A stretch of DNA of 35,397 nucleotides, taken from the NCBI GenBank assembly GCA_001512695.1, contig LFSJ01000050.1, positions 332 to 35,728 on the forward strand, given 5' to 3'. The notes below the pieces were generated by a model that was not told where the DNA came from, ran no database searches, and worked only from the letters and a program-made list of their open reading frames with translations. Positions 26,766 through 32,937 of this stretch are shown one piece after another (the first letter of the stretch is position 1; every line of letters starts with the position of its first letter). Both the position numbers and the translations under genes were made by a program. This stretch comes from Tepidanaerobacter sp. DTU063. GTDB lineage: Bacteria; Bacillota; Thermosediminibacteria; Thermosediminibacterales; Tepidanaerobacteraceae.

Positions 26766-26816
26766 ACCCAAATGACGCCAAAGATAATTGGCGTCATTTG
26801 CTTTGGGCAATTTTTG
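26766..26816 (+). terminator. Terminator after the radical SAM gene
   Basis: A perfect 11-bp stem (AAATGACGCCA/TGGCGTCATTT, 26770-26780 and 26789-26799) with an 8-base loop is followed, after a GGGC segment, by a run of five T. It can also act for the convergent DUF456 gene. Confidence 0.8.
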
Positions 26817-26848
26817 GCTACGAAAAGGCAAGCTTTAGTGAGCTGTGT

Positions 26849-27328
26849 TTAATAGACTTGAATGAAAAAGTAGACAATCATGATGATTTCCATGAGTAAT
26901 TTCAATAAGGTTCCGCCTACTATGCCGATGAAGCTTCCTATCCCCACGCGGATAGCTTCTTGTAGCTGCTTGCCGAGCAGCAGTTCCGCAATTACGGCAC
27001 CCAGGAAGGGACCCACAAAAATGCCTACAGGAGGCATTATGAATAAACCCAGCAGTGTGCCGATTCCTGCTCCGTATATAGCCTGCTTACTCCCGCCAAA
27101 GTGGCGGGTTCCAATTAGAGATGCTAAAAAATCGACTAAAAAGATTATTATCAGGATCAAGGCCTGTATAAGAAAAAAATTCACAGTCATGCTTTTAAAG
27201 CCGGTCATTATCCCGTAGACAAGCATTCCGGCATATATCAGTATGGCGCCTGGTAAAACCGGCAATACCGTTCCCAGTAAACCCAGGATGAAAAATATAA
27301 TGGATATGACCAAAGGTAACATCACCAT
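26849..27328 (-). CDS. DUF456 family membrane protein
   Basis: A 159-residue integral membrane protein with about four to five helices and the glycine-rich DUF456 features: an early LGLLGTVLPVLPG segment, a central DFLASLIGTRHFGGSKQAIYG block and PPVGIFVGPFLGA. The function of the family is unknown. The ATG at 27328 has AAAGGAGG six bases before it. It stands alone, convergent with the radical SAM gene and divergent from the ACT-domain gene. Confidence 0.85.
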   Translation of the reverse strand: MVMLPLVISIIFFILGLLGTVLPVLPGAILIYAGMLVYGIMTGFKSMTVNFFLIQALILIIIFLVDFLASLIGTRHFGGSKQAIYGAGIGTLLGLFIMPPVGIFVGPFLGAVIAELLLGKQLQEAIRVGIGSFIGIVGGTLLKLLMEIIMIVYFFIQVY

Positions 27329-27451
27329 ATTATGCCTCCTTTTGCTAAGCTATTATTATTTTATCACCGCCTGACAAGGCAGTAAATATTTTTTGTTGAC
27401 GTTACACATGGACACCGCTAATTTATCAATTAGCCGAGTTCACTGCCGCTC

Positions 27452-27480
27452 TTGATACTCTGATTCTTTTGATTTATACT
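27452..27480 (+). promoter_or_regulatory. Promoter of the ACT-UPF0210 operon
   Basis: TTGATA (27452-27457) and TATACT (27475-27480) are separated by 17 bases. The leader before the gene contains a hairpin (CCGGTTA/TAATCGG) ending a few bases before the start codon, and there is no strong ribosome-binding site. Confidence 0.65.
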
Positions 27481-27551
27481 AATTACATAATATTGAAAAT
27501 TGAAAGGCAGGTGTAGGAAGCCGGTTATTTCAAGCTAATCGGTTGCATTTT

Positions 27552-28001
27552 ATGGATATTTTAGTAACCCTCGATGTATTAAAACAGCACAGGGACAAAA
27601 AAGAAGTTAATTTTCCACCAAATACCCTTGTGACAAAGGAAGCCCGAATATATGCCCAAAAACACGGCATAGAGCTTTACATAGGGGACAAAAAGGTGGA
27701 CGAACCCGTTCAATCCAGCAGCAGTCCCATCGTTAGGGCTGTCATCACCGTTATCGGTGAGGACAGGGTAGGAATCATTGCCGGCATTTCTGATGTGCTG
27801 GCAAACGCCAATGTCAATATATTAGATATTACCCAGACGGCCATCGAAGGCCTGTTTACCATGATCATGGTAGTGGATATAGCCAAGTCTACTTTGAGTT
27901 TTGATGAGTTGACGAAACAGCTTTCACGCCGCGGCGAAGAACTTTCGGTTCGAGTTGATGCCCAGCGGGAAGAAGTATTTCATTTCATGCACAGGATTTA
28001 G
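27552..28001 (+). CDS. ACT-domain protein (UPF0237 type) with an N-terminal extension
   Basis: About 149 residues. The C-terminal 90 (RAVITVIGEDRVGIIAG to the end, MHRI) match the short UPF0237 ACT proteins almost fully, which are normally about 90 residues and start at that point. Here about 60 extra residues precede it, with DILVTLDVLKQHR, then VTKEARIYAQKHGIELYIG, a pattern like the small helical segments of microcompartment-related proteins. The start is uncertain: ATG at 27552, or TTG at 27543 in the same frame. The UPF0210 gene follows 11 bases after the stop. ACT domains usually bind amino acids, so it may regulate its partner. Confidence 0.85.
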   Translation: MDILVTLDVLKQHRDKKEVNFPPNTLVTKEARIYAQKHGIELYIGDKKVDEPVQSSSSPIVRAVITVIGEDRVGIIAGISDVLANANVNILDITQTAIEGLFTMIMVVDIAKSTLSFDELTKQLSRRGEELSVRVDAQREEVFHFMHRI

Positions 28002-28012
28002 GGGGATTTTAG

Positions 28013-29377
28013 ATGAACTTTACCAGGGATGAGATAATAGAGACAATACGCATGGTCCAAGCTGAACAGCTGGATATCAGGACAATTACACTGGGAATAA
28101 GCCTCAGGGATTGCGCCGGCTCCTCAATTTCCCAAGTTGCCGATAAAATATACGATAAGCTAATGGAAAAAGGCAGCGAGCTGGTCCCGGTGGCCAACCA
28201 GTTGCAGGAGGAATTCGGCATTCCCATTGTGAACAAGAGGATTTCGGTGACTCCCATTGCCATGGTGGCCGAAAGCTGCGAAGAGACGGACTACACCCCG
28301 ATAGCCCTGGCCATGGACAAGGCCGCAAAAGATTTGGGCATTGATTTTATAGGGGGCTTTTCCGCACTGGTGCAGAAGGGCTTTACCCGCGGTGACATGA
28401 ATTTGCTTAATTCCATTCCCGATGCCCTGTCCCGGACGGAGAGGGTGTGCTCGTCGGTAAATGTGGCCACCAGCAAGTCGGGAATCAACATGGATGCGGT
28501 CCTGGCCATGGGTAGAATAATTAAGGAAACTGCCAAGTTGACGGCAGAGCAGGACGGTATCGGTGCTGCAAAGCTCGTAGTATTTGCCAATGCCCCGGAA
28601 GACAACCCATTTATGGCAGGTGCCTTCCACGGCCCGGGTGAGCCCGAGACTACCGTCAATGTGGGAATCAGCGGTCCAGGTGTAGTCAATGCCGTTGTGT
28701 CCAATCTTCCAAGAGAAGCGGATTTGGGCCAGCTATCGGAAGCCATCAAAAAAATGGCCTTTAAAATAACCCGCGTAGGTGAACTCATCGGCCGTGAGGC
28801 ATCGAGGAGACTAGGAGCGCCCTTTGGCATCATAGACCTATCCCTAGCCCCGACCCCTGCCATAGGTGACAGCATAGCCAACATCTTGGAAGCGATGGGC
28901 CTTAAGCGCTGCGGCGCACATGGAACAACAGCAGCGCTGGCACTTTTAACCGATGCGGTGAAAAAGGGCGGAGCAATGGCCACATCGTATGTGGGGGGCC
29001 TTTCTGGAGCCTTCATCCCGGTCAGTGAAGATGCGGGCATGATTCGTGCAGCAGCCGATGGCGCCCTTTCAATTGAAAAACTTGAAGCAATGACCTGTGT
29101 CTGTTCGGTAGGCCTTGACATGATTGCAATTCCAGGCGATACATCGGTAGAGACAATTGCTGCCATCATCGCCGACGAAATGGCCATCGGTGTCATAAAC
29201 AAAAAGACCACTGCCGTCAGGATTATCCCGGCTCCCGGGAAAAAAGCCGGGGATTTTGTAGAATTTGGAGGCCTTTTGGGACGTGCTCCGGTCATGCCGG
29301 TCAACCCTTTTGACTCCTCGGTCTTTGCCAGACGAGGCGGTCAAATCCCTCCGCCCATACAGAGTCTGACGAATTAA
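28013..29377 (+). CDS. UPF0210 (DUF711, PFL family) protein
   Basis: A 454-residue cytosolic protein of the UPF0210 family, distantly related to glycyl-radical pyruvate formate-lyase-like folds but with no established reaction. Family blocks include [44 protein letters not shown] and [19 protein letters not shown], with [12 protein letters not shown] later. The length is normal. ATG at 28013 has a GGGGG site seven bases upstream, beside the stop of the ACT gene. The ACT-UPF0210 pair is widely conserved in Firmicutes, which suggests joint function. A long open frame on the opposite strand is a shadow. Confidence 0.93.
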   Translation: MNFTRDEIIETIRMVQAEQLDIRTITLGISLRDCAGSSISQVADKIYDKLMEKGSELVPVANQLQEEFGIPIVNKRISVTPIAMVAESCEETDYTPIALAMDKAAKDLGIDFIGGFSALVQKGFTRGDMNLLNSIPDALSRTERVCSSVNVATSKSGINMDAVLAMGRIIKETAKLTAEQDGIGAAKLVVFANAPEDNPFMAGAFHGPGEPETTVNVGISGPGVVNAVVSNLPREADLGQLSEAIKKMAFKITRVGELIGREASRRLGAPFGIIDLSLAPTPAIGDSIANILEAMGLKRCGAHGTTAALALLTDAVKKGGAMATSYVGGLSGAFIPVSEDAGMIRAAADGALSIEKLEAMTCVCSVGLDMIAIPGDTSVETIAAIIADEMAIGVINKKTTAVRIIPAPGKKAGDFVEFGGLLGRAPVMPVNPFDSSVFARRGGQIPPPIQSLTN

Positions 29378-29408
29378 AAAACGAACATTCTCTTTCTTTT
29401 AGTCGAAA

Positions 29409-29433
29409 CAGGTCAGTTCCTGTAGATTTTTTG
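29409..29433 (+). terminator. Possible weak terminator after the UPF0210 gene
   Basis: ACAGG and CCTGT pair around a 6-base loop, followed by AGATTTTTT. The stem is only five base pairs, so the call is weak. Confidence 0.35.
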
Positions 29434-29461
29434 ACCATTAAATAGGTCTAAAATATTAAAG

Positions 29462-29564
29462 TTATCCACAGGTTTATCCACAGCTGTTAATAAGTGCAGA
29501 ACTTGTCCATTAGATGTTTCATGGGGACAAGCCAGTTTTCCCCATTGGGGATAACTTATCCACA
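29462..29564 (+). promoter_or_regulatory. Cluster of DnaA boxes in a 377-bp gap
   Basis: Perfect TTATCCACA boxes lie at 29462-29470, 29474-29482 and 29556-29564, all on the plus strand; the first two are 12 bases apart. A one-mismatch box in reverse orientation lies at 29546-29554 (TTATCCCCA). AT-rich stretches flank the cluster. The rest of the gap (29378-29754) holds terminators and no gene. No dnaA, dnaN or rpmH lies nearby, so this is not a standard oriC; it may be a regulatory DnaA-binding cluster. Confidence 0.75.
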
Positions 29565-29650
29565 TCGATGTTGATATTTAAAATTCCATGGGAACTTAGA
29601 CCTAAAAACTTTTGTTTCGTGGAACAGATTTTGCTAATGTATAAAACCAA

Positions 29651-29687
29651 AAATACCCAGCTATCACAAACCGATAGCTGGGCATTT
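29651..29687. terminator. Terminator after the surface-protein operon
   Basis: CCCAGCTATC and GATAGCTGGG pair across 7 bases, with TATTTTTGG on the minus side and CATTTTGC on the plus side. The better T-run is on the minus strand, fitting termination of the SLH gene. Confidence 0.85.
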
Positions 29688-29754
29688 TGCTGTCAAGTAA
29701 CTAGATTTTTGAAGTCCGAAAGCACCTCAGTTGGATTGTCAAGTGTGAACTTCT

Positions 29755-31269
29755 TCAGTTAAAAAGTATTATATTTTCCCTGTAGTCCCGCTGCAGGTCC
29801 CTTTCCAGGAACTCTAAAAATCTAACTAACATGGCCGAGGCTTCGGCCCTGGTCATGACCTTGTCGGGATTGAAGCGGTTATAGCTGTCCCCTTGGATGA
29901 TGCCGATTTCACGTGCTACGTATACGGCGTCCCTGGCCCAGTTAGGTATTTTCTCATCATCGGAAAAGGAAGTATAATAGCCGGGATTAGGTGCCCTGCT
30001 GGTGAAACCCAATGCCCTCATCAGTATGGTCACAGCTTCTGCCCTTGTCAGTGAAGCATTGGGCATGAAGAAGTCCTTTGACACACCGGTTATGATGTTT
30101 TTTTCAAGGCCCTGTTTGACGTACTGATAATTTATATCATCGACACTCACATCTTTAAAGGGTGATTCTTCAGGAGGCTCCCTTCGCCGCCTTGCGCTTT
30201 TCCTCTGAGTGTCATCATCCATAGATGTCCTGATATCACAGGCCCTTATGACCCCTTTTGTAAATTCTACACGGGTCATGGGAGCTTCAGGTGCAAAAAA
30301 GTTTTGGCTTTCATCGAAAACGTCCAGTGAATAAAGTTTCGATATATATTCCTCTGCCCAGTGGCCCATCACATCCCTAAACTTGGGCACGGGCAGCCGC
30401 TCCACCTTCGGAACCATACTTTCGGAGAGCTTGATGCTATCCCTCACTCGCTGCTTTTTATCGGGCATGTTGTCCCTAATTCGAGGCAAATCGTATTCGT
30501 ATTTTGATACAAGCTCTCGATTGGTAGTTCGCACATAGCCACCGTAAAAACTGGAGAGGCTGGCTTCATTTTCCGAATATACGAGGCGCTTTGTCATACT
30601 GTCGGAAACTTCTGCCCTAACTGTCCCTTCCCAGCTGACATTTTGGGTTTCCCCTTCCTCATCTGACACTTTGCGCTGGTATGTAATGTAATAGTTGATT
30701 ATTTGGGTTTCCGTGCTGCCCCAGAAGTTTTCATAGCCCACGTTTCCGCCGGAAATGGTGACTATAACTTCACCCTCGCCCCGGTTTATGCTGTAGTACT
30801 TTCTGGCTTCAAAATTCCCTGAATAAAAATCCGAGGCCGGCCTGTTATCTATTACATCGGATTTTGAAAACTGATAGTCCTCTAGTTCGTACCTGTCCCC
30901 ACCTATGTCAATGCGCTCGGAAAATCTAGTCAGTACGGTGCGTCCTATTGTCTGCCCTTTGTCATCTTTAGCCGTATATTCGGTTTCAAAAGTTACCGTC
31001 CTGCTGAGCTTGGTTTTTTCCGTAGCATCCTTATCGGTCAAGGTATATTTGTACGTAATCTTGTCCGTCCCGCTGCGAATATTTTCAGTGATCTTCAGCT
31101 CTCCGGAAAATATCCTGGGCTCTCCCGTTATAAATACCAGTTCCTGGTACTGGTACTCATTGTGGACTCCGCCTTCAAAGCCTGCAGGTGCAGCAAAGGC
31201 ATGCAGGGGGCTTGTAAATAGGACCACTGCTGCCAGAATAAAAGCTGTAACTTTTTTAATCAATTTCAT
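29755..31269 (-). CDS. Exported protein with three C-terminal SLH domains
   Basis: About 504 residues. A signal peptide (MKLIKKVTAFILAAVVLFTS, cleavage near HAFAA) is followed by a beta-rich, function-unknown region of about 290 residues with a charged linker (KSARRRREPPEE). Three SLH domains lie at the C-terminus: FRDVMGHWAEEYISKLYSL, FKDVSVDDINYQYVKQGL and FSDDEKIPNWARDAVYVA, each with a TR-type (MTRVEF, LTRAEA, MTRAEA) motif. SLH domains bind pyruvylated secondary wall polymers. Start ATG at 31269 is chosen because it opens the signal peptide, five bases after the upstream stop; its ribosome-binding site (GGGGG) is very close. It is the last gene of the surface operon. Confidence 0.85.
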   Translation of the reverse strand: MKLIKKVTAFILAAVVLFTSPLHAFAAPAGFEGGVHNEYQYQELVFITGEPRIFSGELKITENIRSGTDKITYKYTLTDKDATEKTKLSRTVTFETEYTAKDDKGQTIGRTVLTRFSERIDIGGDRYELEDYQFSKSDVIDNRPASDFYSGNFEARKYYSINRGEGEVIVTISGGNVGYENFWGSTETQIINYYITYQRKVSDEEGETQNVSWEGTVRAEVSDSMTKRLVYSENEASLSSFYGGYVRTTNRELVSKYEYDLPRIRDNMPDKKQRVRDSIKLSESMVPKVERLPVPKFRDVMGHWAEEYISKLYSLDVFDESQNFFAPEAPMTRVEFTKGVIRACDIRTSMDDDTQRKSARRRREPPEESPFKDVSVDDINYQYVKQGLEKNIITGVSKDFFMPNASLTRAEAVTILMRALGFTSRAPNPGYYTSFSDDEKIPNWARDAVYVAREIGIIQGDSYNRFNPDKVMTRAEASAMLVRFLEFLERDLQRDYRENIILFN

Positions 31270-31274
31270 TCCCC

Positions 31275-32933
31275 CTATTTCACCAGTAAGAAGATGCATT
31301 CAAAGTCGTCTCTGATGCAGTACAAGTCATCCCCGGGTTTCAGCTCATCCCAGGATATCATCCTGTCATCCTTTATCAGGAGGGATTTTTCTACCCGCAT
31401 TCTGACGGGAAGACCCTTTTCCATCCACTTTTCGTTGCGGCTGCTCCAGTCACGGGCATCGCGAAGGATTACAGTCTTTCCTACTAGGGCATCATCTTCC
31501 AGGGTCTGAATGGTGCCAAGGGTCACCCTCTGCCTTAAAAGCGAGTCCATGTTCTTCTTCAGTGCTATGGCCACGACCCGGTCTCCGTCGGTATAGGCAT
31601 AGGCGTACCATGATTTTAGACCCTGGCGCCTGGCATAACTGCTGTCTTCATCAACTGCATAGTTTCCGGTTATAAATTCTTCGTTGCTAATCCTTTCCAT
31701 GTTCTCTAGATCAAATATGAAAGTATCATTGTCAAAGTAGAGTTCCTTTTCGTCATCGAAGGACTCCCACTCATTTTGGTTTAGAATGAAGAAATCACTT
31801 AGCACGATCTTGTTGTCAATCACCATGTCAAGCTTTCCGGCATACAGCCAGTACTGGCCAATATTGGAATTGTTTATGTCCTGGTTGTAGATGTACACCA
31901 CGCTGGCCAGTGCCTTTGCCCCCCTGCCGTCGGCCACCACAAAGGCATCTTGCCCCGGTGCCAGGGCGTAGCTGTCAACCAGCCGGTTGTTTTTTACAAA
32001 AATGGTGCCTTCGCTAAAATCGATATTGCGCTTGTTTTTCAGTTCAAAGGCCGATGCGTACCAATTGACTTCCTCTATCTTCTCGCTAAAGGTGCTTTCA
32101 TAGAGACTCTTTACCACCATCTGCTCTGCTCCTTCTTTGCCGAAAAAGTCCTTTACGGCAATGTACACGGTCTTGCCATTATAGTACTTCAAATTATTCG
32201 GGGATATCTTCTGTCCACCGTAATAAATGGGCACATCCCGATTATAGGCGATATGGAGGATATTTTTCAGCTCACGCCAAGTGCCATTTTGAAAAACTTC
32301 CACATCTTTTAACAGGATGGAACTGCCCATAGAGTTCTGGGAATATAGGGTTCCCTTGTATAAGCCCTTAATCCTTACAGAATCCCCTTGAATACTTATC
32401 CTGCTGACAACACTTGTGTCCCTTTCATCAAAGTACAGCCTCACCCTGTCCCCTTCGTATAAAGTGCTCAGGGGCACATTTAGCCCGTCTTTAAGGACTA
32501 TAGTAGCGGGACTCGTATAGTAGATTTCCTCCTTGCCGGTAGTGAGCTGCAAAATCAGCTGGTTCCTGTCGATACTTTTTATAATGCCCGTCCTGACCTT
32601 GCCCCCGGGAGGAATGTATCCCGGATTCTCGGTAGACCAGCTCTCCAGGCGGGTCAGGCTGTTGCCTAAATAATGGGCATATACCTCCATGCCGATTCTG
32701 AAGTCATTCAATGCGGCAGGGGTGTCATCGATCAGTAAAACCGCCCCGGGGGCTATGTTGAGGACCCTCACATAACCCCTGTAGTCTTCCACTTCTATCC
32801 TGGATTCGGCCATATTTATGTTTATAATATAGCCGTCAATCGTGGAATAGGCCAAAGTCTCCGGCACTTTGCAGGCAAATACTACTGTAAGTAGCACAGC
32901 AAGCAGCACAATATAACTTGTAAATCTCTTCAT
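31275..32933 (-). CDS. Exported beta-rich repeat protein of unknown function
   Basis: A 552-residue protein I do not recognise. It begins with a signal peptide (MKRFTSYIVLLAVLLTVVFA); the following Cys makes a poor lipobox, so a lipoprotein is possible. The body is beta-rich. Segments of the form GxIxxI...-short strands-I/L-x-D-G-x-V near residues 30-90, 110-170 and 455-550 look like divergent copies of one small barrel-like domain, as in OB-fold-like or DUF5666-like repeats. The ATG at 32933 has AGGAGG nine bases upstream; the preceding stop is four bases away. It sits between an IPT/TIG protein and an SLH protein, so a cell-surface role is likely. Confidence 0.7.
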   Translation of the reverse strand: MKRFTSYIVLLAVLLTVVFACKVPETLAYSTIDGYIININMAESRIEVEDYRGYVRVLNIAPGAVLLIDDTPAALNDFRIGMEVYAHYLGNSLTRLESWSTENPGYIPPGGKVRTGIIKSIDRNQLILQLTTGKEEIYYTSPATIVLKDGLNVPLSTLYEGDRVRLYFDERDTSVVSRISIQGDSVRIKGLYKGTLYSQNSMGSSILLKDVEVFQNGTWRELKNILHIAYNRDVPIYYGGQKISPNNLKYYNGKTVYIAVKDFFGKEGAEQMVVKSLYESTFSEKIEEVNWYASAFELKNKRNIDFSEGTIFVKNNRLVDSYALAPGQDAFVVADGRGAKALASVVYIYNQDINNSNIGQYWLYAGKLDMVIDNKIVLSDFFILNQNEWESFDDEKELYFDNDTFIFDLENMERISNEEFITGNYAVDEDSSYARRQGLKSWYAYAYTDGDRVVAIALKKNMDSLLRQRVTLGTIQTLEDDALVGKTVILRDARDWSSRNEKWMEKGLPVRMRVEKSLLIKDDRMISWDELKPGDDLYCIRDDFECIFLLVK

Positions 32934-32937
32934 GGGA

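Noticed and set aside
28291-29304. A 337-codon frame antisense to the UPF0210 gene
   Set aside because: It mirrors the codon pattern of a well-conserved gene, has low-complexity composition and matches no family I recognise.
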